A DNA stretch of 64,000 nucleotides from Plut-88900 sp963668115 (lineage in GTDB: Bacteria > Chloroflexota > Dehalococcoidia > Plut-88900), in contig OY764147.1 of assembly GCA_963668115.1 (NCBI GenBank), positions 2,914,001 through 2,978,000 on the forward strand, in the 5' to 3' direction. Below, one piece after another: positions 8,177 through 17,084 of the stretch. The notes under the pieces are model-generated. The model saw nothing but the letters and a program-made list of their open reading frames with translations, was not told where the DNA came from and did no database searches. The translations under genes and the position numbers were made by a program. Position 1 is the stretch's first letter; each line of letters starts with the position of its first letter.

Positions 8177-9127
8177 ATGGCCGACATATTGAAAATCGAC
8201 TCTCATTTGCACCTGTACGATACGAAGGAGATAGGGGCGTTTGAGAAGGGGGACTACGGAATCTGGGAGTACGGGCAGAAGGTGGACGTGAAGTTCAGCG
8301 CTTACGACGGGGACCTGGAGGACACGCTGGATGCGATGGAGTCGGCGGGGTTTGCCAAGGCGATAGTGGTCAACCTGTTCTCGACACGGGGTGTGATGGA
8401 GCGGGCGGTGGCGGGGATGACGGGTAGGATGTCGGCATCGGAGCGGGAGTCGGAGATCAGGAAGGTGGAGGCGGGTTATGCCGACGCACTGAGGGAGTTC
8501 AACGTCGCTTCGTGTGAGCGGGTGAAGGGGCACGACAACCTGATCCCGTACATTGCGCTGGACGCCATAGCGATGCCGGGGGAGGAGGGGGCGGCACACC
8601 TTCGGGAGATGGTGGAAAAGCACGGGGCACGGGGGGTGAAGCTCCACGGTCCTGCGCAGGGTTTCAACATGAGCGACGAGCGGATGTGGCCTTCCTATGC
8701 GGTCTGCCAGGAGATGGGCCTGCCGATTGTGGCGCACTCGGGGCCGGACAAGCTGGGTTTCGGGTATGCGGAGCCTCGGGCGTTTGCGGGAATGCTGGCC
8801 GCTTTTCCAGACCTGAAGGTGATCATAGCCCACATGGGAGGGGGGACGTGGGGGCAGGCTCGGGAGCTGGCGGAGGGATTCCCGAACGCGTATTTCGACT
8901 GCTGCGAGATCATCGAGTGGGTCGGGGGGGCGACGAATGCCCCGACTGAGGATGAGTTTGCGCAACTAATCCGCGATATTGGGCCGTCTCGGGTGTTCAT
9001 GGGGTCGGACTTTCCGTGGTACGACCTGGACCGGACGGTGGAGCAGGTGATGGGGCTGCCGGTGCTGTCTGAGGAGGAGAAGGAGGGGATGCTGGGGGCT
9101 TATGCGGTGGAGGCGTTGGGGATCTAG
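8177..9127 (+). CDS. Amidohydrolase-2 family metal-dependent hydrolase
   Basis: 316 residues from ATG 8177; the open frame continues upstream but the conserved family start (DSHLH, His10 and His12) fixes the real beginning. A TIM-barrel metal hydrolase pattern follows: GVKLHG, VAHSG, IIAHMGGG and GSDFPW. The last Asp is the usual general acid/base. Related enzymes decarboxylate or hydrolyse ring and lactone substrates; the substrate here is unknown. It follows the split-barrel oxidoreductase by 86 nt. Confidence 0.85.
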   Translation: MADILKIDSHLHLYDTKEIGAFEKGDYGIWEYGQKVDVKFSAYDGDLEDTLDAMESAGFAKAIVVNLFSTRGVMERAVAGMTGRMSASERESEIRKVEAGYADALREFNVASCERVKGHDNLIPYIALDAIAMPGEEGAAHLREMVEKHGARGVKLHGPAQGFNMSDERMWPSYAVCQEMGLPIVAHSGPDKLGFGYAEPRAFAGMLAAFPDLKVIIAHMGGGTWGQARELAEGFPNAYFDCCEIIEWVGGATNAPTEDEFAQLIRDIGPSRVFMGSDFPWYDLDRTVEQVMGLPVLSEEEKEGMLGAYAVEALGI

Positions 9128-9137
9128 CCCATCCCCA

Positions 9138-9157
9138 GGGCGACCCGCCGGTCGCCC
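9138..9157. terminator. GC-rich hairpin between convergent genes
   Basis: A perfect 7-bp stem (GGGCGAC/GTCGCCC) with a 6-nt loop between the convergent amidohydrolase and fpg-like genes. There is no clear T-run, so it may be a dispersed palindromic repeat instead of a true terminator. Confidence 0.35.
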
Positions 9158-9189
9158 CTACGGGTGTGGGGGCTAAGCCTAATTGAAGG

Positions 9190-9999
9190 CTATTTCTGGC
9201 AGGTGCGGCAGAAGTTGGTCATGCGCTGGTTGGCCTTGACCTCGCCTATTCGGCCGCCGCAGTTGGGACAGTCTCGGCCGCCCTTTCGGTGGACCTTGAG
9301 GAAATCCCTGATCTTGGCGTCGATGCGGCCGTCCATGCGCTCACCGACGATTTTCGTCGCTTCATCGAGTACGGAGTGCATGCTGTTGTAGAGGGTGGCG
9401 ACCTCTTCATCGCTGAGGGTTGTGCGGCGGCGGAAGGGGTAGATTCCGGCGTCGAAGAGGATTTCGTCGGAGTAGGCGTTGCCGATGCCGGCAAGGAAGG
9501 TATCGGTGACGAGAATGCGCTTGATCTGACCCGAGTAGCGGCGTAGGCGTTGGCGGAAGACGTCCAGGGTGAGTTCGGGGTCAAGGGCGTCGGGGCCCAT
9601 GCGGTCGAAGTTGGGGATTATGGACTCCTCACCTGGGCCTACGCAGTAGACCTTGCCCATGATGCGCATGTCGTGGTAGCGGAGGTCCATGCCGTTGTCG
9701 AGCTTCAGGGTGAAGCAGGTCTTGGCGTGGACCTTGGTGTCCGGGGTGACGTACTGGAAGCCGCCGGTGAGCATGGGGTTGACGGCGAGGGTGTCGCCGG
9801 AGTCCATGTTGAACAGGAGGAACTTGCCGCGGCGTTTGACGTTGGAAAGGGTCTGGCCTTCGAGCCTGGCTGCGAAGGCGTCGATGGCGGGGAAGCGGAT
9901 GACGATGGGGATGCGGGGTTGGACGGAGTCGATGCGTACGCCCGGCAGCCGTTCGTTGAGGAAAATGAGGATGTTTTCGAGGTCTGGAATCTCGGGCAT
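9190..9999 (-). CDS. mutM: Formamidopyrimidine-DNA glycosylase (Fpg/Nei family)
   Basis: 269 residues. The start is fixed by the mature N terminus MPEIPDLE, since Pro2 is the catalytic nucleophile and Glu3 the helper; the upstream extension of the frame is discarded. Lys59 (RRGKF) is the conserved beta-hairpin Lys. The helix-two-turn-helix region has GIGNAYSDEILF (Asn174). A C-terminal zinc finger CPNC...CRTC ends the protein. It excises oxidised purines and cleaves the abasic strand. The usual HLGMTG motif is altered to NPMLTGG, so it may be a divergent member of the family. A TATAAT lies at 10018-10023 on this strand. Confidence 0.88.
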   Translation of the reverse strand: MPEIPDLENILIFLNERLPGVRIDSVQPRIPIVIRFPAIDAFAARLEGQTLSNVKRRGKFLLFNMDSGDTLAVNPMLTGGFQYVTPDTKVHAKTCFTLKLDNGMDLRYHDMRIMGKVYCVGPGEESIIPNFDRMGPDALDPELTLDVFRQRLRRYSGQIKRILVTDTFLAGIGNAYSDEILFDAGIYPFRRRTTLSDEEVATLYNSMHSVLDEATKIVGERMDGRIDAKIRDFLKVHRKGGRDCPNCGGRIGEVKANQRMTNFCRTCQK

Positions 10000-10017
10000 A
10001 GGGGCGCTCCTGGGAGG

Positions 10018-10023
10018 ATTATA
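10018..10023 (-). promoter_or_regulatory. -10 box for fpg
   Basis: TATAAT on the minus strand, 18 nt upstream of the fpg start codon; the leader would be about 12 nt. No good -35 is seen. Confidence 0.4.
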
Positions 10024-10048
10024 CCCGGCCCTGCACGCCATGACCGCG

Positions 10049-10078
10049 TTGACACCCGAAAAGGCGCGATGGCACAAT
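10049..10078 (+). promoter_or_regulatory. Sigma70-type promoter of the CoA-transferase operon
   Basis: TTGACA (10049-10054), 18-nt spacer, CACAAT (10073-10078), 39 nt before the first CoA-transferase start. It is divergent from the fpg promoter. Confidence 0.5.
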
Positions 10079-10117
10079 TTGCGCCGTCCCAACATCCTCC
10101 GACGAGACCTTCTGAAA

Positions 10118-11293
10118 ATGGATTCCGTCCTTACTGGATACACCATCATCGACTTATCCCGCGATATGGCGGGGTCTTATGCGTGCATGCTGTTGGGGGA
10201 CATGGGGGCGTCGGTGGTCAAGGTTGAGACCCCGGAGGGTCGGGGGTGGAGGGGGGAAGCGCCGTTCCATCACTGGAACCGGGGGAAGAAGAGCGTGGCG
10301 CTGGATTTGTCGGTGGAAGGGGCACGGGGGGTATTGGAGGCGATCGTGAAGTCGGGGGACGTGGTGGTGGAGGACTACCTGCCGAGGGAGGCTCGGGAGA
10401 AGGGGCTGGACTATGAAACGCTTTCCAAACTCAACCCGGAGATCGTGTACTGCGCCATGCCCCCATTTGGAGATGATGGACCCTTGGCGGACAAGCCGGG
10501 TAACGACGGCGTTGTCTCCGCGTACTCGGCGTTGATGGGGAACCAGAATGGGCCAGGCGGGGCCCCGGAGTACGTTACCGTTCCAGGCCCGAGCTGTGGG
10601 GCCGCATTCCTCGCGGCGTATTCGATAACCTCGGCGCTGTACGTTAGGGAGATGGATGGAGTGGGACAGAAGGTGGAAGTGCCGCTGCTGAATGGGTCAA
10701 TAACCATGCAGGGAAGCGCGTTCATCCGGGGCCCGGGCATACACGGGGACCCGGAGGGCGACACTCGGGACCCGAGGGGAGTGCAGTCTGCCTACCGCCT
10801 GTACAGATGCAGCGATGGGAAGTGGATATTCATCGCATGTGGGAATGACAGGTTCTGGGGCAAGCTATGCATTGCAATGGGGATGGAGGACTTAATGACC
10901 AACCCCAGGTTTCGGGATGCGCCCTGGCATTTCGAGCCGGAGGACGAGCAGAGAATCAAGGCGGTCCTGGATGAGGAGATTGGGAAGGAGACCCAGGACC
11001 ACTGGCTCCGGCACTTCGATGAGCACGACGTACCTGCCGCCCCCGCCGACACCCGGGACGACTTTATAGTCGATCCCCAGGTGTTATCCGATGGCATCCT
11101 GGTGAATATTGATGATCCTACTTTTGGCATGATGACCCAGTTGGGACCGCCGGTCACTGTGGCGGGTGTGCAGGGCTCGGTGTCCGGGCCGGCGCCGTGG
11201 TTTGGGCAGCACGGGGTGGAGGTGCTGAAGGGGCTGGGGTTTGGGGAAGAGGAATGCCGCAAGTTGGTGGAGTCGGGGGCGTTGATTTGCTGA
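10118..11293 (+). CDS. CaiB/BaiF family III CoA transferase
   Basis: 391 residues from ATG 10118, chosen because the family begins with the LTGYTIIDLSRDMAG segment; the frame is open far upstream but overlaps fpg. Typical family III features follow: VVKVETPEGRGWRG, WNRGKKSVALDL, and GNDGVVSAYSALMG where the catalytic Asp that forms the acyl/CoA-thioester intermediate is expected (FRC D169 region). These enzymes move CoA between organic acids. It overlaps the next paralogue by a few bases, and the two with the SDR behind form an apparent operon. Confidence 0.88.
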   Translation: MDSVLTGYTIIDLSRDMAGSYACMLLGDMGASVVKVETPEGRGWRGEAPFHHWNRGKKSVALDLSVEGARGVLEAIVKSGDVVVEDYLPREAREKGLDYETLSKLNPEIVYCAMPPFGDDGPLADKPGNDGVVSAYSALMGNQNGPGGAPEYVTVPGPSCGAAFLAAYSITSALYVREMDGVGQKVEVPLLNGSITMQGSAFIRGPGIHGDPEGDTRDPRGVQSAYRLYRCSDGKWIFIACGNDRFWGKLCIAMGMEDLMTNPRFRDAPWHFEPEDEQRIKAVLDEEIGKETQDHWLRHFDEHDVPAAPADTRDDFIVDPQVLSDGILVNIDDPTFGMMTQLGPPVTVAGVQGSVSGPAPWFGQHGVEVLKGLGFGEEECRKLVESGALIC

Positions 11294-12429
11294 AGCACCC
11301 GTTCTCTAACGTCAAGGTTGTCGACCTGGCCAGCTACATAGCCGGCGCTTTGTGTCCGGGACTGCTGGCGGACTTCGGGGCGGAGGTGATCAAGGTGGAG
11401 TCACATGCAGGGGACCCGTTTCGGGGGTTCGGGCTAACGTTCCAGGACTGGAACCGCGGTAAGCGGAGCATCTGCATCGACCTCAAGACTGAGGCGGGGC
11501 GAGGGGTGCTGTACAAGCTGGTGGAAGATGCGGATGTGGTGGTGGAGAATTACAGGCCGGGTGTCTCCAAACGACTCGGCGCTGATTACGAGACCCTAAG
11601 CAAGATAAATCCAAACCTGGTGTACTGCTCGGTTTCTGCGTATGGACAAGAGGGGCCGTACAGGAGCAAGCCGGGCTTCGATCCATTGCTCCAGGCCCGG
11701 AGCGGGGCGATGGACTATCAGGGTGGAGTGACGAGACCGCCGGTTTTCCTGGTCATGGCCATCTCGGACTACGGAGCGGCGTGTCTCGGGGCTTACGGGG
11801 TGGCGTTGGGGTTGCTGGCCAGGGCTCGGACGGGAAAGGGCCGAAAGGTGGAGACGTCCTTGCTGAGGGCCTGCATGGCGATGCAGTCGGGGAGGTTTGT
11901 GGTGGTGAGGAGAGGAGAGAAAGGGACACGGGAGGCGGACTACGTGGGCGAGAGTCCAGGGTACCGGATTTACCAGACGGCCGACGGCTGGATATTCGTT
12001 GGGGTCCGGTCGGAGGAGGAGTGGGGTCGGCTTGGAAGGGCGGTCGGGCTGGACCTTGCTGCTCTCCGAAACGGAGACTCTTCAGATGAGGCATTGGGCC
12101 AAACTCTTGGCAAGACGTTCGCCTCGGCCTCTTCCGGCGAATGGCTGTCTTGCCTGGAAGGGCATCTTGTACCCTGTGCTCCCGTTCAACAGGTCACGGA
12201 CTTATACGAGGATGAACAGATGAAGAGGAACGGGCTGAGCGTCTACTATGATTCCCCGGACTTTGGTCCCATAACCCTTCGGGGCGCTCCGGCTATATTC
12301 TCAAAGACGCCCGGTCTATCAGAGAAGGCTGCACCGTCGTTAGGGCAGCACACTGACGAGGTGCTGAGGGAAGTCGGGTACTCTGACGAGGATATCGGGA
12401 GCTTACACACAAACAAGGTGGTCAGGTAA
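11287..12429 (+). CDS. CaiB/BaiF family III CoA transferase (second copy)
   Basis: 380 residues. The likely start is TTG 11287, overlapping the stop of the first CoA transferase (TGA 11291-11293), which suggests coupling; an upstream start in the same frame would overlap far more. Family III signature: LASYIAGALCPGLLADFGAEVIKVE, WNRGKRSICIDLK, and KPGFDPLLQARSGAM around the catalytic Asp. It is clearly paralogous to its neighbour but divergent, so the pair may form a heteromer or act on different acids. Substrate unknown. Confidence 0.87.
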   Translation: MLKHPFSNVKVVDLASYIAGALCPGLLADFGAEVIKVESHAGDPFRGFGLTFQDWNRGKRSICIDLKTEAGRGVLYKLVEDADVVVENYRPGVSKRLGADYETLSKINPNLVYCSVSAYGQEGPYRSKPGFDPLLQARSGAMDYQGGVTRPPVFLVMAISDYGAACLGAYGVALGLLARARTGKGRKVETSLLRACMAMQSGRFVVVRRGEKGTREADYVGESPGYRIYQTADGWIFVGVRSEEEWGRLGRAVGLDLAALRNGDSSDEALGQTLGKTFASASSGEWLSCLEGHLVPCAPVQQVTDLYEDEQMKRNGLSVYYDSPDFGPITLRGAPAIFSKTPGLSEKAAPSLGQHTDEVLREVGYSDEDIGSLHTNKVVR

Positions 12430-12434
12430 AGGTC

Positions 12435-13214
12435 ATGGCAACTGGGAGACTGCAAGGGAAGAAGGCCCTGGTGACGGGTGGGGGAGTGGGGATTGGGGAG
12501 TCGATAGCGCTGGCGTTTGCCCGGGAGGGGGCGGACGTGGCGATCGCATCCCGGAACACGGCAAACCTCGAAGGAGTGGCTGCAAAGATACGGGAGATGG
12601 GTCGCACAGCACTGGCGACCACCGCGGACATTGCTGAAGAAGACGAAGTCAAGGCGATGGTCGAGAAGACGCTGTCGGAGTTTGGGCGGATAGACGTGCT
12701 GGTGAACAACTCGGGGATACCGGGCCAGTTCCTGGATGTGTCGGAGATGGACCTGGAGGACTGGAATAGAGTTCTGGCAGTTAACATAACAGGGACGATG
12801 CTGTGCAGCCGGGAGGTTTTGAAGGACATGCGGGCGCGGAAGTCGGGGAACATCATCAATATCTCGTCGATGGCGGGAAAAAGGGTTACGCCCAAACGCA
12901 GCTCATACGTGTCTTCCAAGTTCGCGATGCACGGGTTCACGCTGACTCTGGCGCAGGAGGTCGGGCCCGACAACATCCGGGTGAACTGCATCTGCCCCGG
13001 GGCGACGGAGGGAGACCGGATTGAGAGGGTGATCAACGCATTCGTGGAAAGCTCGGGACGGAGCTACGAAGAGGTGAGGAAACGGCTGGAGAGTCGGGCG
13101 TCGCTGCGGAGGATGGTAACGCCGGAGGAGGTGGCGGAGTGTGCGGTGTTCTTCGCGAGCGAGGAGTCGAGCGGGATGACGGGGCAGATAGTGGATGTGT
13201 CGGCGGGGACGTAG
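12435..13214 (+). CDS. SDR-family oxidoreductase
   Basis: 259 residues, classical SDR. TGGGVGIG at 14-21, NNSG at 91-94, Ser144/145, Tyr158 and Lys162. Arg40 after beta-2 (ASRN) suggests NADP(H). Starts 6 nt after the second CoA transferase, so it belongs to that operon and probably oxidises or reduces the same acid's hydroxy/keto group. The exact substrate is not readable from sequence. Confidence 0.9.
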   Translation: MATGRLQGKKALVTGGGVGIGESIALAFAREGADVAIASRNTANLEGVAAKIREMGRTALATTADIAEEDEVKAMVEKTLSEFGRIDVLVNNSGIPGQFLDVSEMDLEDWNRVLAVNITGTMLCSREVLKDMRARKSGNIINISSMAGKRVTPKRSSYVSSKFAMHGFTLTLAQEVGPDNIRVNCICPGATEGDRIERVINAFVESSGRSYEEVRKRLESRASLRRMVTPEEVAECAVFFASEESSGMTGQIVDVSAGT

Positions 13215-13217
13215 AGG

Positions 13218-14027
13218 TTAGCGACTCATCCAGTACTCGGCGATGTCTATGCCTCGCCAGAACTCTACGTTGGGGTGGGACTTGGCGTAGCGGATTAGCC
13301 GTTCGACGGAGGTGAGTCGGGCGGGCCGGCCGCTGGCCTGGGGGTGGAGGGTCATGGTCATGACGTTGCCCTCCTTGTAGGCGCCGTCGAACTCGGCGGC
13401 ATAGGTCTCGTAGACAGCCTGAGGGTCCTGCATGGCCGATCTTCTACCGGCCTGGGGGATGAAGGCGAAATAGCCGTAGTCGTCCAGCACCCACTTCACC
13501 GGAACCTCGACCAGTTTCTTCCCTTTGACATCGTGGACGTAGGGCACGTCGCTGTCGTGCATGCTGGTGTCGTAAGTGAAGCCGTGTTCGGCTAGGAGGC
13601 GGATGGTGTCGAGGCTGCAGTCGAAGAAGGGGGCCCGATACCCGAGGGTCTTGGTACCCGTGATGCGCTCCAGAATCTCCATGCCTCTTTCCAGTATCTC
13701 GGTTTCCTGGTCTATGGGCATGTTGCCAAGGGCCTCGTGCATGTAGCCGTGATGCCCGACCTCGTGGCCCCTCTTAACAATATCTTTGACCATGTCCTCG
13801 TAGTTCTCGGCGACGTAGCCCGGAATGTAGAAGGTGGCTTTGATGTCGTAGCCGTCCAGCAGCTTGAGGATGCGGGGCACGCCTCGTTTGGGGCCGTATT
13901 CGGCCATGGAGAGCAGGCCGGGCCGGTTGGCGAAGTCGGGATTCATGCCGAGCCACGAACTTACGCCGTCGATGTCGAAACCCAGGGTGATTACGGTCTG
14001 GATGTCTCCGGGCCATATGCCTGCCAT
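13218..14027 (-). CDS. CE4 polysaccharide deacetylase-like protein (copy 1)
   Basis: 269 residues, NodB-fold CE4 protein without signal peptide. FDIDG near residues 17-21 gives the catalytic/metal Asp pair, HEVGHHGYMHE gives the metal His residues, and GYRAPFF the downstream motif. The N-terminal FDIDGVSSWLG pattern is like the cytoplasmic HpPgdA/PuuE-like subgroup, which includes peptidoglycan deacetylase and allantoinase-type enzymes, so the substrate need not be a polysaccharide. First of three tandem paralogues on this strand (this one lies farthest downstream). Confidence 0.85.
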   Translation of the reverse strand: MAGIWPGDIQTVITLGFDIDGVSSWLGMNPDFANRPGLLSMAEYGPKRGVPRILKLLDGYDIKATFYIPGYVAENYEDMVKDIVKRGHEVGHHGYMHEALGNMPIDQETEILERGMEILERITGTKTLGYRAPFFDCSLDTIRLLAEHGFTYDTSMHDSDVPYVHDVKGKKLVEVPVKWVLDDYGYFAFIPQAGRRSAMQDPQAVYETYAAEFDGAYKEGNVMTMTLHPQASGRPARLTSVERLIRYAKSHPNVEFWRGIDIAEYWMSR

Positions 14028-14059
14028 GGTATTCCTCCTGAAGTTGCGTGGGGTCGGGG

Positions 14060-14878
14060 CTATGAATAGCCCTGTTCAAGCCAGTATTGGGCGATTTCAT
14101 CGCAGCGCATGAATGCGACGTTGGGATACGAGATGATGTGTTGAATGGTGTGCTCCAGGCTCGACAGCCTGCTGGGATGGCCGGAGACCTGGGGATGAAG
14201 GGTCAGGATGTAGCATCTGCCCTCGCGGTAGAGGGTGTCGAACTCGGAAATCCAGGTGTGGGTTACGGCCTCGGGGCTGGAGAGGGGGCCGCGTACTCCG
14301 GCGACGGGGGCGTAACCCCAGAAGGGGAAGTCGTCCAGGTGCCACTGGACGGGAAGCTCAGCGAGGCGGCTGCCGTTGACGTCATGAACGTAAGGGGCGT
14401 CGTCGTCCATGAGGCTGGAGTCGTAGGTGAAGCCGTATTCGACGAGGAGGTCCAGGGTCCTGGGGCTGATGTCCCATGAGGGGGATCGGTAACCCGGTAC
14501 CCGGGCGCCTGACTGCCTCTCTAATATCTCCAGTCCGGTTTCCAAAGCACGGCGCTCTTCACCCTCGTCGAGGGCGGCTGGGCGTTCGTGGACATAGCCG
14601 TGGTGGGCGATCTCATGGCCGCGGTCCAGGAGATCCGGGATGATGTCTGGGTGGTTCTCGGCGGTGTGGCCGGGGACGAAGAAGCTGCCCTTGATGTTGT
14701 ATTCGTCGAGGAGGGCCAGGATTCTCGGGAGCCCGACCTTGGGGCCGTATTCAGCCATGGTGGTGGCTACGGGTCGGTTGGCGAAGTCGCCGTCTCGGCC
14801 CAGCCACGAGCTAACGCCGTCAACGTCGAAGCCGATGTTGACGACGCACTGGACGCCGTCTTTCCAGAGGCCGGCCAT
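14060..14878 (-). CDS. CE4 polysaccharide deacetylase-like protein (copy 2)
   Basis: 272 residues, same architecture as its neighbours: FDVDGVSSWLG, HEIAHHGYVHE, GYRSPSWD, then DDDAPYV and TLHPQVSGHPSR. No signal peptide, so probably cytoplasmic. The start codon directly abuts the stop of copy 3 upstream (14878/14879), which indicates coupled translation. Ends 32 nt before copy 1. Retained motifs suggest it is active. Confidence 0.85.
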   Translation of the reverse strand: MAGLWKDGVQCVVNIGFDVDGVSSWLGRDGDFANRPVATTMAEYGPKVGLPRILALLDEYNIKGSFFVPGHTAENHPDIIPDLLDRGHEIAHHGYVHERPAALDEGEERRALETGLEILERQSGARVPGYRSPSWDISPRTLDLLVEYGFTYDSSLMDDDAPYVHDVNGSRLAELPVQWHLDDFPFWGYAPVAGVRGPLSSPEAVTHTWISEFDTLYREGRCYILTLHPQVSGHPSRLSSLEHTIQHIISYPNVAFMRCDEIAQYWLEQGYS

Positions 14879-15694
14879 CTATCCGTTCTTGCCCAGCCAC
14901 TGCTCGGCGATGTCAGCCGCGGTGGTTATAGCGACATTGGGCTTGGTAAGCATGTGCTTGATGGTCGTTTCCAGGGCGGCGATGTGGCCCGAGTGTCCGG
15001 TGACCTGGGGGTGCATGACGAGGATCATGCAGCGACCTTCGGTGTAGAGGCCGTCGAACTCGGCGATCCAGGTTCGGGCGACGGAGGCGGGGCTGCAACC
15101 CGGGCCCCGCATGTCGGCGGCGGGGACGTAGGCGAAGTAGGGGAAATCGTCGAGGAGCCAGTGGAAGGGAAGCTGGACGATGTTGCCGTTATCGGTCTCG
15201 ATCATGTATGGGGCATCGTCGTCCATGAGGCTGGAGTCGTAGACGATGCCGCGCTCGGCGAGAAGAGACATGGTGCGATTGCTGGCGTCGCCGCCGGGGA
15301 CCCTGTAGCCGGTTATTTTCTGGCCGGCGGCCTTTTCGAGGGCCTCGAGACCCCGGTCAAGGTCTTCGATTTCCTCTTCGAGGGTGAGTTCCGCGGGTCG
15401 GAGGTGCATGTAGCCGTGGCCCGCGACCTCGTGGCCCCTGGCGATAATCTCTCTAACGAGGTCGGGATACTGCTCGGCGGTGAAGCCGGGGATGAAGAAG
15501 GAGGCCTTGAGCCGGTATTCGTCCATCAGGTTTAGGATTCTCGGGACTCCGACTTTGGGGCCGTAGTCGGCGGCGGTCATGACGACGGGCCTGTCACGAA
15601 AGGCGGGGTTTCTGCCGATCCAGTTGCTCTGGGCATCGATGTCGAAGCCGAGGTTGACGGTGCACTGAGTGAGGCCGGGCCAGATACCGGTCAT
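14879..15694 (-). CDS. CE4 polysaccharide deacetylase-like protein (copy 3)
   Basis: 271 residues and the first gene of the three-gene array in transcription order. FDIDAQSNWIG replaces the FDIDGVSSWLG form, keeping both Asp residues; HEVAGHGYMHLR has the metal His residues but with Gly in place of the first His of the HH pair seen in copies 1 and 2. GYRVPGGD and MHPQVTGHSG follow. Probably cytoplasmic. The changed residues suggest a different substrate from copies 1 and 2. Confidence 0.83.
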   Translation of the reverse strand: MTGIWPGLTQCTVNLGFDIDAQSNWIGRNPAFRDRPVVMTAADYGPKVGVPRILNLMDEYRLKASFFIPGFTAEQYPDLVREIIARGHEVAGHGYMHLRPAELTLEEEIEDLDRGLEALEKAAGQKITGYRVPGGDASNRTMSLLAERGIVYDSSLMDDDAPYMIETDNGNIVQLPFHWLLDDFPYFAYVPAADMRGPGCSPASVARTWIAEFDGLYTEGRCMILVMHPQVTGHSGHIAALETTIKHMLTKPNVAITTAADIAEQWLGKNG

Positions 15695-15763
15695 GTCGGA
15701 TTGCCTCCTAGGGGTGGGGTGGAGGGGTCTACGAGGGGCTAGTTTACACTATCGGGGCGAGGG

Positions 15764-17071
15764 CTAGTGGTCGTCCTTTTCTTCTCCCGGAACTGCCGAC
15801 AAAGCCGGAGTCTGTGGAGGAGGCTGAAGCTTCCGCGTTTGTCTGACCTGCGTGTCTATAACGGGCAAGTCAGGAATATCCTTGGAAGATGAAATACCTA
15901 GTTCTTTGAATCTACGTGCGGAGGTCAACACTTGCGATTCAAGAGACCCCATGCCTTTGTTAAAGTTCTCCACCGCTCGATCCAGGGACTTGCCCATGCT
16001 CACCATATGCCCTGCCCAGGTCTCAATCCGATCGTGAATCTCCTTCCCTAGCTTTGCCACCTCAGCAGCTTCTCTAGCAAGTTTGACTTCTTTCCATCCC
16101 ATCTCTACCGTTTTCAGAAGGGCCATCAGCGTATTGGGAGTAGCTATTACCACACGGTTTTCCATTGCCCACTCCAAGAGTGTGGGGTCCCTCTCCAACG
16201 CGGGCAGAAGAAAGAACTCTCCAGGCAAGTACATCACAACAAACTCAGGAGACTTATCGAATGATCGCCAATAGCTCTTCTTGGACAAATCTTGAGCACG
16301 TTGCTTAACCTGACCAGCGTGTCTTGTTAGGGCGTCATGCCTCTCGCCGTCAGTCTCTGACTCTGCGGCGCTGAGGTACGCGTCCAAGGGGGTTTTCGCA
16401 TCGATGATTATGTTGCGTTCGCTGGGTAAACGTATCACCATATCGGGCCGCTCCTGGCCGCCGTCTAGAGATTGCATCGTGACTTGCTCATCGAAGTCGC
16501 AATAGTTGACCATACCTGCCAGTTCTACGACTCGCCTGAGGTGAAGTTCGCCCCAGTTGCCGCGAACTTCAGGCTTTCTTAGTGCGGTGGTCAAGTTACG
16601 GGTTTCCTGCTGTAGAGCCGTAGTGCTTTGTATTGCGGTCTCCATCTGCTGAGCTAATCTACCTTGAGACTCGGCGCGCTCAGTCTCTATGCGCTTTAGC
16701 TCCTCTGAGAGAGGTTTGACTAGGGTGCCTATTCTTTCGTTGGCGTTGTCCAGGAACTTCTTGCTGTTGTCCGAGATGGCTTCCGCCGATAGGGCCTTGA
16801 ACTTGTCGGCCATCAGCGCTTCAAGGTTCAATTGCTCCTCAAAACGCTTGTTGGTGGCCTCCAGCCTTGCCTGGAGGCTGCCGACTTCGAGACTCTTTGC
16901 AGCTACTTCCTCCTGAAGTCCCGACGCCTGCGTTTTCAACGCTCTATTCTCATCTTCGACCAAGTCCAGCCTCGCTCGCCGTTTGCTGCCTTTCAATTGC
17001 ACTCCGATAGCGCCGATCGCTGCACCAACGACCAGCCCCAACACGACACCCAGGGCAAATGCGAATTCCAT
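15764..17071 (-). CDS. rmuC: RmuC family protein
   Basis: 435 residues. An N-terminal transmembrane helix (about 5-27) leads into a long coiled coil (about 35-190) and the conserved RmuC domain (about 150-400) with NWGELHLRRVVE, IIIDAKTPLDAY and VMYLPGEFFL. RmuC proteins limit rearrangements at inverted repeats and contain a PD-(D/E)XK-like nuclease fold; the D-A-K of IIDAKTP fits that. Stands alone, 13 nt after the amidohydrolase 17085-18224 upstream, so they may be cotranscribed. Confidence 0.9.
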   Translation of the reverse strand: MEFAFALGVVLGLVVGAAIGAIGVQLKGSKRRARLDLVEDENRALKTQASGLQEEVAAKSLEVGSLQARLEATNKRFEEQLNLEALMADKFKALSAEAISDNSKKFLDNANERIGTLVKPLSEELKRIETERAESQGRLAQQMETAIQSTTALQQETRNLTTALRKPEVRGNWGELHLRRVVELAGMVNYCDFDEQVTMQSLDGGQERPDMVIRLPSERNIIIDAKTPLDAYLSAAESETDGERHDALTRHAGQVKQRAQDLSKKSYWRSFDKSPEFVVMYLPGEFFLLPALERDPTLLEWAMENRVVIATPNTLMALLKTVEMGWKEVKLAREAAEVAKLGKEIHDRIETWAGHMVSMGKSLDRAVENFNKGMGSLESQVLTSARRFKELGISSSKDIPDLPVIDTQVRQTRKLQPPPQTPALSAVPGEEKDDH

Positions 17072-17084
17072 AAGTCTTCCTCTC

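Noticed and set aside
14588..15535. Long plus-strand frame opposite the CE4 deacetylases
   Set aside because: Shadow frame rich in Gly, Val, Asp; no domain pattern, while the minus-strand genes have clear motifs.
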